Shown here in pieces: positions 7,804 to 14,029 of a stretch of DNA of 14,029 nucleotides (position 1 is its first letter; each line of letters begins with the position of its first letter). The translations under genes and the position numbers were made by a program. The stretch is taken from positions 1 through 14,029 of the forward strand of contig URZF01000020.1 in assembly GCA_900552255.1 (NCBI GenBank), read 5' to 3'. This stretch comes from an uncultured Eubacteriales bacterium (GTDB taxonomy: Bacteria; Bacillota; Clostridia; Oscillospirales; CAG-272). A model generated the notes under the pieces. It saw only the letters and a program-made list of their open reading frames with translations. It made no database searches and was not told where the DNA came from.

Positions 7804-10020
7804 ATGAACAGAGACGGACGGGAGGAGCTGCTTTCGATCGAAGGTACCGTTGAGAAGCTCATCTATCAGAACGAGGAGAACGGCTATACCGTTTGCGAGC
7901 TCATGGCGCCCTCCGACGAGTGCTTTGTGCTTGTCGGTATGATGCCGTATCTCTGTGAGGGAGAATCCATTTCTGCGCTCGGAAGCTGGACGACGCATCC
8001 GTCTTTCGGCAGGCAGTTCAAGGTCGAATTTTATGAGAAGCAGCTTCCGGCCACCGCGACGGCGATCCTCAAATATCTTTCTTCGGGTGCGATCAAGGGA
8101 ATCGGTCCCATGACCGCCAAAAAAATCGTGGAGCAATACGGCGACGACACGCTTGACGTGCTGGAGCATCATCCGGAGTGGCTTTCGGATGTCCCCGGCA
8201 TTTCCCGCCGGAAGGCGGCGGAAATCGGCGAAATTTTCCGCACACAGTTCGGAATGCGGAATGTCATGCTGTTTTGCAGCGAATATCTGAGTCCGTCCGC
8301 GGCGGTCAAGGTCTATAAAAAATGGGGGACGGGCGCAGTCGAGGTCATCCGTCAAAATCCGTACGTCTTGTGCGGAACGATCCATGGCATCGGCTTTGAA
8401 AAAGCCGATATGATCGCCAAAGACCTCGGGATCAGAGAAAATTCGAGCGAGCGCATTGCCGCAGGGCTGTCCTTTGTGCTGTCCTACAACATGAATCAGA
8501 ACGGGCATGTTTATGTGCCGCAGGACAAGCTGCTTCCGGCGGCGGTGAAGCTGCTTTCCTGTACGGAGGACGAGGCGGAGGACGAGCTTGCCCGTCAGGT
8601 GATGCTAAAAAAGCTGCGTGCAGCGAAAATCGGAGGCCGGAACTGCATTTATCTTCCCGAAGCCTTTGAGGCGGAGAAATACATCTGTGCGAAGATGGAC
8701 GCGCTGGAAAATACCGACCACCTTTCGGATGTGGAAAATCTGAATTTTCTCATCGAAAAATCGGAGCTTGAAAACAATATCCGATATGAAAAGCTCCAAA
8801 AGAAAGCGATTACGGACGCGGTGAAAAACTCAGTGTTTATCCTGACGGGCGGTCCCGGAACCGGTAAAACGACGGTCGTGCGGGCGATCCTGCGGATTTT
8901 TGAAAGCATGGGGCTTTCCATCGCGCTTGCGACGCCGACGGGACGCGCTGCCAAGCGTCTCTCAGAGGTGACGGGCATGGAGGCGAAGACCATCCACCGT
9001 ATGCTCGAAATGGATTTTTCCGGCGAGTCGGGCGTCGCCTTTCGCCGGGACGAAAACAGCTTGCTTGACGAGGATGTCGTCATCATCGACGAGGCATCGA
9101 TGATCGATCTTTTCTTGATGGAGGCGCTGTTGCGCGCTATGCGTCCCGGTTCGAGACTCATCATGATCGGCGACGCGAACCAGCTTCCGCCTGTCGGCGC
9201 GGGCTATGTGTTTCGCGATATCATTTCGAGCGAGCGGTTTTCCACCGCCTGTCTGACGCACATTTTCAGACAGGCGAGCGAAAGTCTGATCGTGACGAAC
9301 GCGCATCTTGTCAATCGAGGCGAGCATATCGACCTTGCCAAAAAGGACGGCGATTTCTTCTATCTCCCGTGCGGGACGGATGAACAGATCTCCGCGACCG
9401 TTGCGGGACTTTGCAAGACGCGGCTCCCGCGCGCCTACGGCGCCAGCGTCTATGACGGGATTCAGGTCATCACGCCGTCCCGAAAGGGACCAAATGGCAC
9501 AGAGGTTCTGAACGGCGTTCTTCAAGCGGCGATCAATCCTGCATCTGCGGAGAAAAAAGAGAGAAAGTACCGCGACATGGTGTTCCGTGAGGGCGACAAG
9601 GTCATGCAGATAAAGAACAACTACGATATCCCGTGGCAGAAAAACGGCGTGGACGGCTTCGGCATTTTTAACGGGGATATCGGCATCATCCGGGGGATTG
9701 ATCCCGTCGTCCAAATCATCGCGATCGATTTTGACGGACGCATCGCGGAATACGATTTCAGTATGACGGAGGAGCTGGAGCTGGCTTATGCCATCACCGT
9801 CCATAAAAGTCAGGGCAGCGAATATCCGATCGTCGTGATTCCGCTCTACTCCTATACGCCGAAGCTTTTGACGCGGAATCTGTTTTATACGGCGATCACG
9901 CGGGCGCAGCAAATGGTGATCCTTGTGGGGGACGGCGAGATTGCGAACCGTATGATCGACAACAACCGGCAGACCAAGCGCTATACCGGCCTCGGATATT
10001 GGATGACGCAGTATGATTGA
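7804..10020 (+). CDS. recD2: RecD2-type ATP-dependent DNA helicase
   Basis: A 738-residue superfamily 1B helicase moving 5' to 3' on single-stranded DNA. RecD2 occurs in bacteria as a protein working without RecBC and is linked to repair and replication-fork tolerance. It has the RecD2-specific N-terminal region (about 10-75, starting IEGTVEKLIYQNEENGYTV), helix-hairpin-helix segments (about 100-140, IKGIGPMTAKKI and VPGISRRKAAEIG), Walker A GGPGTGKTT (349-357), Walker B VVIIDEASM (D429-E430), GDANQLPPVG (456-465), THIFRQ, HKSQGSEYP (from 667) and FYTAITRAQ near the end. All core helicase motifs look intact. ATG 7804 follows GGAG at 7794-7797. It overlaps comF by 8 nt, so the two are translationally linked. 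Confidence 0.96.
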   Translation: MNRDGREELLSIEGTVEKLIYQNEENGYTVCELMAPSDECFVLVGMMPYLCEGESISALGSWTTHPSFGRQFKVEFYEKQLPATATAILKYLSSGAIKGIGPMTAKKIVEQYGDDTLDVLEHHPEWLSDVPGISRRKAAEIGEIFRTQFGMRNVMLFCSEYLSPSAAVKVYKKWGTGAVEVIRQNPYVLCGTIHGIGFEKADMIAKDLGIRENSSERIAAGLSFVLSYNMNQNGHVYVPQDKLLPAAVKLLSCTEDEAEDELARQVMLKKLRAAKIGGRNCIYLPEAFEAEKYICAKMDALENTDHLSDVENLNFLIEKSELENNIRYEKLQKKAITDAVKNSVFILTGGPGTGKTTVVRAILRIFESMGLSIALATPTGRAAKRLSEVTGMEAKTIHRMLEMDFSGESGVAFRRDENSLLDEDVVIIDEASMIDLFLMEALLRAMRPGSRLIMIGDANQLPPVGAGYVFRDIISSERFSTACLTHIFRQASESLIVTNAHLVNRGEHIDLAKKDGDFFYLPCGTDEQISATVAGLCKTRLPRAYGASVYDGIQVITPSRKGPNGTEVLNGVLQAAINPASAEKKERKYRDMVFREGDKVMQIKNNYDIPWQKNGVDGFGIFNGDIGIIRGIDPVVQIIAIDFDGRIAEYDFSMTEELELAYAITVHKSQGSEYPIVVIPLYSYTPKLLTRNLFYTAITRAQQMVILVGDGEIANRMIDNNRQTKRYTGLGYWMTQYD

Positions 10021-10795
10021 GTTTTTGAGAGGACTTTTATTTGTCCGGAAATGTATTTTCTGCGGCGGGGTGCTGATCGATTCGGCCGACTCTGTGTTCT
10101 GTCCGAAATGCAGGCTTGAATATGAGAAATTGAAGCGCCGTCCCTGTAAGCTATGCGGAAAGCCGCAGACGCTTTGCCGCTGTATGCCGGAAAAGCTCAC
10201 CGGGGAAAGACCGGTGTCCGCCGTGCACTTGTTTGAGTATGACGGGGAATTGCCGCAGCGGATCCTCTATTTGCTGAAACGGAAAAATCTGCGTGCGCTG
10301 CAAAGGTTTTTATCCGATGAGCTGGCGGATGCCGTTTCCTGCTTGCTCGACGGTGATTTTGAGGACTGTCGCATGACGTTTGCGCCGCGCAGTCCGAAAA
10401 GCATACGGCTTTATGGCTTTGATCAGGCGGAAGCATTATGCTGTGGGATTGCCGATAGATTGGATATCCCGATGACGAAAATCTTCCGTCACGCGCGCCG
10501 TTCACAGCAGCAGAAAACGCTGAGTACGGCGGAGCGCGGGGAAAACGCGGAAAAAAGCTATGAGCTTTGCCGTGGACTGCCGCGGCCGTCTGCCAGACTG
10601 ATCATCATCGATGATGTTGTGACCACCGGAAGCACGGCCGCAAAGCTTGTCCGTTTGGCACGGGAGGCCGGATATGCTGAAATCGTTATCGCTTCGGTTG
10701 CACGCACGCCGTACCGCAAGCAGGAAAAAAGAGAAGGGAAAGATAAAAATGCCGCCGACAGGAAAACGCCTGAAAAACAGGCTCATGAACTATAA
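10013..10795 (+). CDS. comF: ComF-family zinc-finger phosphoribosyltransferase-like protein
   Basis: A 260-residue protein. The N-terminus has paired cysteines C14/C17, C30/C33, C45/C48 and C55/C57, fitting the double zinc-binding region of ComF. Residues about 85-225 form the phosphoribosyltransferase fold, with RLYGFDQAE in place of the usual RxxGFNQAE, then QQQKTLSTAERGEN and the PRPP loop IIIDDVVTTGSTA (197-209). ComF in Bacillus and relatives is needed for DNA uptake during transformation; no reaction is firmly established. Its start lies inside the end of recD2. After the catalytic fold there is a charged tail of about 25 residues (KQEKREGKDKN and on) that overlaps the start of the next gene by 47 nt. 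No other competence genes are in the window, so a role in transformation here is not shown. Confidence 0.92.
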   Translation: MIEFLRGLLFVRKCIFCGGVLIDSADSVFCPKCRLEYEKLKRRPCKLCGKPQTLCRCMPEKLTGERPVSAVHLFEYDGELPQRILYLLKRKNLRALQRFLSDELADAVSCLLDGDFEDCRMTFAPRSPKSIRLYGFDQAEALCCGIADRLDIPMTKIFRHARRSQQQKTLSTAERGENAEKSYELCRGLPRPSARLIIIDDVVTTGSTAAKLVRLAREAGYAEIVIASVARTPYRKQEKREGKDKNAADRKTPEKQAHEL

Positions 10796-11549
10796 ATATT
10801 ATTATACATACGGACTTTTTGACGTTGTGAGACGCCATGAAAAGAATATTCTGGCAAGGCTTTCGCCGGAATGCCTGCATACCGTGGCGATAGAGGAAGC
10901 CCGGCGGTGTGACAGCCTGATTCTTGTGAGTCCCGATTATCCGATTACAACGGATAGGACGGAGGAGCTTGTTTCGCTGGACGAAAAAAATCTGATTGCC
11001 CGGGATGCCGTGGAGCCGCTCGCGGCTCTTGTCCATGCGAGCGAGGCGGCGTGCGGGGAGAAAATCCTTTTTACGAGCGTCTATCGCACCCTTGAATTTC
11101 AAAAGTCCATTTACGGTGTCAATCCGTTTGCCGCGAAGCCGGGCGAGAGCGAGCATCATTCCGGCCTTTCGGCGGATATCAAGGTGGAGGGCTACGCGCA
11201 GCGCCGCTTTATCATGTCGAAAACAGGGAAATGGATGGCGAAAAATGCGCATCGCTTCGGCTTCATCATCCGTTATCCGCTGTGGGCGGAAAAGCGTACC
11301 GGCGTGGATTATGAACCGTGGCATCTGCGATATGTCGGGATTCCGCATGCGGAAATCATTTACCGAATGAAGATCACATTGGAGGAATATTTAGAGCTGT
11401 TGGAGGCAGGAGCTTTCTATCGGTATGGAAATACCGTCATTTCGCGTCAGACCGGGAAAAAAATCGATTTTCCTAAGACGGTGGAGGATATCTGTATATC
11501 CGCGGACAGCCGCGGCGGCTATATCGCGTGGGGGACGGAAACGGTGTGA
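10749..11549 (+). CDS. M15-family (VanY-like) zinc D,D-peptidase, no signal peptide
   Basis: A 266-residue protein with the M15 peptidase signature: SEHHSGLSAD (134-143) supplies zinc ligands His136 and Asp143, and YEPWHLRYVG supplies catalytic Glu189 and zinc ligand His192; SVYRTLEFQ earlier matches the family's S-x-R-T segment. The family trims terminal D-alanine from peptidoglycan peptides or D-Ala-D-Ala. The start ATG 10749 has AAGGGA (10734-10739) at good spacing; the other in-frame options, TTG 10647 and ATG 10785, lack one. The N-terminus (PPTGKRLKNRLMNYKYYY) is basic and polar with no signal peptide or membrane helix, also in the longer frame. Most VanY/DacB-like enzymes are exported, so this one may work in the cytoplasm or be exported in an unrecognised way. 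It is last in the operon. This is not evidence of vancomycin resistance; no vanHAX genes are present. Confidence 0.88.
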   Translation: MPPTGKRLKNRLMNYKYYYTYGLFDVVRRHEKNILARLSPECLHTVAIEEARRCDSLILVSPDYPITTDRTEELVSLDEKNLIARDAVEPLAALVHASEAACGEKILFTSVYRTLEFQKSIYGVNPFAAKPGESEHHSGLSADIKVEGYAQRRFIMSKTGKWMAKNAHRFGFIIRYPLWAEKRTGVDYEPWHLRYVGIPHAEIIYRMKITLEEYLELLEAGAFYRYGNTVISRQTGKKIDFPKTVEDICISADSRGGYIAWGTETV

Positions 11550-11598
11550 ATGAGCGGCTGCCCGAGGCCGGCTGCGGTCTGATTAAAAAAAAAGGCAA

Positions 11599-11636
11599 AA
11601 AGAATCGGCGGATTCATTTTAATCCGCCGATTCTTT
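11599..11636. terminator. Bidirectional terminator
   Basis: AAAGAATCGGCGGATT (11599-11614) and AATCCGCCGATTCTTT (11621-11636) form a perfect 16-bp stem with a 6-nt loop. On the plus strand a T-rich tail follows the stem. On the minus strand the run of nine A at 11585-11593 becomes a T-run. It lies between the convergent M15 peptidase and rubrerythrin genes and can end both transcripts. Confidence 0.93.
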
Positions 11637-11646
11637 CTTCTTGCAA

Positions 11647-12186
11647 TCAATAATTTTCCGCTTTTACTTGGAAGTAGCTCTTCGGATGTGTGCATACCGG
11701 ACAGATCTCCGGCGCTTTTTTTCCGACGACGATATGTCCGCAGTTGGAGCATTGCCAGATCACGTCGCCTTCCTTGGAAAAAACAAGTCCGCCGTCGACG
11801 TTGGCGATCAGCTTACGATAACGCTCCTCATGCTCCTTTTCGATTTTTCCAACGGCTTCAAAGAGATAAGCGATGCGGTCGAAGCCCTCTTCCTTGGCTT
11901 CCTTGGCGAATTTCGCGTACATATCGGTCCACTCAAAATTTTCACCGGCTGCGGCGTCCTTTAAGTTGTCAAGCGTATCCGGCATCTCGCCGCCGTGAAG
12001 CAGCTTGAACCAGATTTTCGCATGCTCTTTTTCATTGCCCGCCGTTTCCTCGAAGATGCTGCCGATTTGAACGTAGCCGTCCTTTTTTGCCTTAGAGGCA
12101 TAATAGGTATATTTGGTATAGGCTTGCGATTCTCCGGCAAAGGCCGCCATGAGATTGGCTTCTGTTCTTGATCCTTTGAGTTCCAT
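11647..12186 (-). CDS. rbr: Rubrerythrin
   Basis: A 179-residue non-haem iron protein that reduces hydrogen peroxide in anaerobes, with electrons from NADH via rubredoxin-type carriers. The N-terminal four-helix domain has the di-iron ligand motifs AFAGESQAY (Glu19), [11 protein letters not shown] (Glu52, His55) and [15 protein letters not shown]. The C-terminal rubredoxin-like domain has C146-x2-C149 and C162-x2-C165, with [10 protein letters not shown] between. Both metal sites look complete. ATG 12186 follows AGGAG (minus strand, about 8 nt upstream) and gives the standard [12 protein letters not shown] start; the frame continues upstream into promoter sequence. It has its own promoter inside a pair of concentric inverted repeats, suggesting control by a dimeric regulator. 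Expected partner genes such as perR or rubredoxin are not in the window. Confidence 0.97.
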   Translation of the reverse strand: MELKGSRTEANLMAAFAGESQAYTKYTYYASKAKKDGYVQIGSIFEETAGNEKEHAKIWFKLLHGGEMPDTLDNLKDAAAGENFEWTDMYAKFAKEAKEEGFDRIAYLFEAVGKIEKEHEERYRKLIANVDGGLVFSKEGDVIWQCSNCGHIVVGKKAPEICPVCTHPKSYFQVKAENY

Positions 12187-12198
12187 ATCGATGCTCCT

Positions 12199-12265
12199 TT
12201 TTGAAATTTTGCAGAATGCTCGGATATCCGTTATTATATCCAATATTTTACTACAAATTTCAAAA
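12199..12265 (-). promoter_or_regulatory. Rubrerythrin promoter within concentric inverted repeats
   Basis: Minus strand: TTGAAA (plus positions 12258-12263) and TATAAT (12233-12238), 19 nt apart; the -10 is perfect, the spacing longer than ideal. An outer 11-bp inverted repeat TTTTGAAATTT / AAATTTCAAAA (12199-12209, 12255-12265) and an inner 6-bp repeat GGATAT / ATATCC (12222-12227, 12236-12241) share almost the same centre (12232 and 12231.5). The inner pair spans the -10 and one outer arm overlaps the -35, as an operator would. Confidence 0.6.
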
Positions 12266-12269
12266 TAAA

Positions 12270-13949
12270 TCAATAGATTCTTTTTGCATGGATCTCGACG
12301 GTGGAACGCTGCGGTGTCGTCGCCGTCATAGCGAGCGTGACTTTCTTTTCGTCGGCCGGGAATGCGCCGCGCATGTGTTCCGCATAGGTATGCGCAAAAA
12401 AGCCTCCGTCTATTTCGACATACCGGCGGCCGTCTAAGAAGTAGCGTGCACTTCCTTCTTTGATGAAAAGATAGTCGCCCGCTTTGGGATAGGTCGCAAA
12501 GCTTGGCGTATCGAGCTTGCCGCCGGGCATCATGACAAATTCGAGCTTGGTAGGGATCCTTTCACAGCCGGAGGTCTCGATGTCGAGCACGGCGCCGTCC
12601 TCCTTGATGTGGACGGTGATTTCGGTGTGGAAATGCTGGATGTTTATGATTTTACGCTTGGAGTGGTCCATGTGGCGCCACTCCGAGGTTTCCGGCTTTT
12701 CTTCAAATTGGGAACGATAGCCGGCGGATTCGTCGCAGATGAGCCGGAAGCCGTCTTCCGTCGGTTTGATTTCTCTTGCACGGAACTGGGAGTGCGGATC
12801 GCCGAAGAAAGAACCCGCGTAACGGACTTGGATGATGCTGGAACCGTAATTGAGCTGCATGAATACGGGATGTCTTGTTCCGAGAAGCGTGATGACGAGA
12901 TCGTTTTCAGGCTTGTAGATTCTGGCGATGTTGCTGTTAGGAAGGAATTTTGTCTGATCCTTTGCGGGAGCTTTGGATTCGAGGGCTTCCTGCTTTTGGA
13001 TCATTTCGGGGAAAAGCATGAAAAATGAAAGAATATCACATTGATAAATGCTGAGCGCCGACGGCAGATCCAATTTTTCGATAATGGTGTCGGCCATGTA
13101 GGCAAATTCGGGATTTTCATCCCAAAGTGCGAGGATCAGATAAAAGATATAGTAAGGCGCGATGCTGTACTGGCCGCCTTGATCCCATCTTGTGGAATTC
13201 AGCGTGTTGACGGTCAGATCCGGCTCGGTAAAACTGAACATCAAGTTCAGATTGCGTCTCGGATATTCCAAAAAGGATGGATCGTTCAGGAAATACGCGA
13301 GAAGAAGGAAAGAATGATTGCAGATGTTGTTATAGGAGCCGGTCGAGCGTTCGGTATATTCGCCGTTTTCGTCGCAGTCGATGCCCTCCATCAGGAAGCG
13401 GTCGATCGTCTCAAGAAATTTCGGATTCTGCGTGTATCTATAAGCAATCGAAAGGGAGGCGCTGATGACCCAGCGATGATTCGGCGTATGGAAGCCGAGC
13501 GTTGACATCGCTTCGCCCATTTTGGAAAGGATCCTGACGGTGATTTCCAATAGCTTTTCCTCGAGTTCGGTATGCTCTGAGAATTTCACAAGAATTTCCG
13601 TCACACCGAAATAAGCCTTGACGTGAAAACCGGTTTGCGCCGGATCATGAAAGTTCGTCTCGATAAGGTCGACCGAGCCGTCTTCATGGATATAGGTTTC
13701 ATATTTTTCCAGCGCTGCGACCGCATATTCAAGAAGCTTTTTGTCATGGTAACGGGGAGAATCGGACATGTAATAGCCGAGGATACACCATGGATAAAAG
13801 CAGCCATAGTAACCGGGATCGTCGAGCCCGAGAAAGGCTGATTTCTCGAGGGCGGAGGTTTCCGGATCCATGCGGGTTTCATAAGCCTTTAAGGTGGATT
13901 CGAGGTTCTGAAAGAAATGTTCTTTCAGAAGCTGATAATGATTTTTCAT
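12270..13949 (-). CDS. Predicted toroid-fold carbohydrate-active protein (heparinase-like?), function unproven
   Basis: A 559-residue protein I cannot name with certainty. Residues about 1-320 are mainly helical and rich in Trp, Tyr and His, like the (alpha/alpha) toroid of heparinase/chondroitinase-type lyases and unsaturated-uronyl hydrolases. Residues about 330-559 are strand-rich, like the C-terminal beta-sandwich of such lyases. Candidate active-site residues are HTPNHRW (N157, H158, R159) and [11 protein letters not shown] (Y206, N211, H212), with GEYTERS just before. There is no signal peptide, so it would act in the cytoplasm on imported oligosaccharides, or not be an enzyme of this class at all. 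I chose ATG 13949 with AGGAG (13963-13967, 13 nt away) because the upstream in-frame ATG at 13997 overlaps the -10 box and cannot be in the transcript. Another ATG at 13976 would be almost leaderless. No terminator separates it from the rubrerythrin promoter. Confidence 0.55.
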   Translation of the reverse strand: MKNHYQLLKEHFFQNLESTLKAYETRMDPETSALEKSAFLGLDDPGYYGCFYPWCILGYYMSDSPRYHDKKLLEYAVAALEKYETYIHEDGSVDLIETNFHDPAQTGFHVKAYFGVTEILVKFSEHTELEEKLLEITVRILSKMGEAMSTLGFHTPNHRWVISASLSIAYRYTQNPKFLETIDRFLMEGIDCDENGEYTERSTGSYNNICNHSFLLLAYFLNDPSFLEYPRRNLNLMFSFTEPDLTVNTLNSTRWDQGGQYSIAPYYIFYLILALWDENPEFAYMADTIIEKLDLPSALSIYQCDILSFFMLFPEMIQKQEALESKAPAKDQTKFLPNSNIARIYKPENDLVITLLGTRHPVFMQLNYGSSIIQVRYAGSFFGDPHSQFRAREIKPTEDGFRLICDESAGYRSQFEEKPETSEWRHMDHSKRKIINIQHFHTEITVHIKEDGAVLDIETSGCERIPTKLEFVMMPGGKLDTPSFATYPKAGDYLFIKEGSARYFLDGRRYVEIDGGFFAHTYAEHMRGAFPADEKKVTLAMTATTPQRSTVEIHAKRIY

Positions 13950-13987
13950 TTTGTGATGTACACTCCTGATTTTCATTTTTCGCGAAC

Positions 13988-14016
13988 ATTCTATCATAAT
14001 AGAAAGGATTAGTCAA
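13988..14016 (-). promoter_or_regulatory. Extended -10 promoter of the toroid-fold protein gene
   Basis: Minus strand: TTGACT (plus positions 14011-14016), 17 nt, TAGAAT (13988-13993), preceded by TGA, giving an extended -10. The predicted start is near 13981, about 30 nt before ATG 13949. This excludes the in-frame ATG at 13997 as a start. Confidence 0.8.
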
Positions 14017-14029
14017 TGAAAATATCGAC

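Noticed and set aside
8962..10200. A 412-codon minus-strand frame across recD2 and comF
   Set aside because: The plus-strand helicase and ComF motifs are unambiguous; the antisense frame matches nothing.
10749..11549. Vancomycin-resistance gene
   Set aside because: Only a single M15 peptidase without vanH, vanA/B, vanX or a two-component system; the housekeeping context does not support resistance.
12609..13505. Two plus-strand frames (139 and 154 codons) opposite the toroid-fold gene
   Set aside because: No ribosome binding sites, and the minus-strand gene has a consensus promoter and coherent protein.
13950..13997. A longer toroid-fold protein starting at ATG 13997
   Set aside because: That codon overlaps the extended -10 box, so it lies upstream of transcription.

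Overview
The window looks like a chromosomal segment of a Gram-positive anaerobe of the class Clostridia, probably close to the Ruminococcaceae/Oscillospiraceae. The reasons are the order L7Ae-like protein - rpsL - rpsG - fusA - tuf, the Firmicutes-type insertion near the S12 N-terminus, strong Shine-Dalgarno sites, two transcription-terminating riboswitches (FMN and SAM-I), a RecD2-ComF pair and a rubrerythrin. Base composition is close to balanced and coding style is even, and I see no phage, transposon, CRISPR or integrated element. This is mostly core genome.

Layout. Positions 22-4955 (+) are the str operon: a strong promoter, an L7Ae-family K-turn-binding protein, S12, S7, EF-G and EF-Tu, closed by a 12-bp hairpin terminator. 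Positions 5029-5910 (+) hold an FMN riboswitch and its terminator in front of a riboflavin transporter substrate-binding subunit (RibU). Positions 5952-7378 (+) hold an extended -10 promoter, a SAM-I riboswitch with terminator, and S-adenosylmethionine synthetase (metK). Positions 7437-11549 (+) are a probable four-gene operon: an unrecognised small membrane protein whose ribosome binding site lies in a 16-bp hairpin, RecD2 helicase, a ComF-type phosphoribosyltransferase and an M15/VanY-type peptidase with no export signal. A 16-bp bidirectional terminator (11599-11636) separates these from two minus-strand genes: rubrerythrin (11647-12186) and, upstream of it on that strand, a 559-residue predicted carbohydrate-active protein (12270-13949) with its own consensus promoter at the window edge.

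How it fits together. The left half makes translation machinery, followed by two cofactor genes (flavin uptake, SAM synthesis), each switched off by its own product through RNA. The L7Ae-like protein in the first operon belongs to a family whose Bacillus member binds the K-turn of SAM-I riboswitches, and such a riboswitch lies 5.6 kb downstream. The right half is DNA repair/uptake-related, peptidoglycan-peptide-related and peroxide-defence genes without an obvious shared pathway.

I do not see a convincing new multi-gene system. The points most worth a second look are regulatory: a Shine-Dalgarno-masking hairpin at 7387-7436, concentric inverted repeats centred on the rubrerythrin promoter, an exact copy of the FMN-riboswitch P1 strand placed after its terminator, and an S12 that naturally carries arginine at the position where K88R gives streptomycin resistance.
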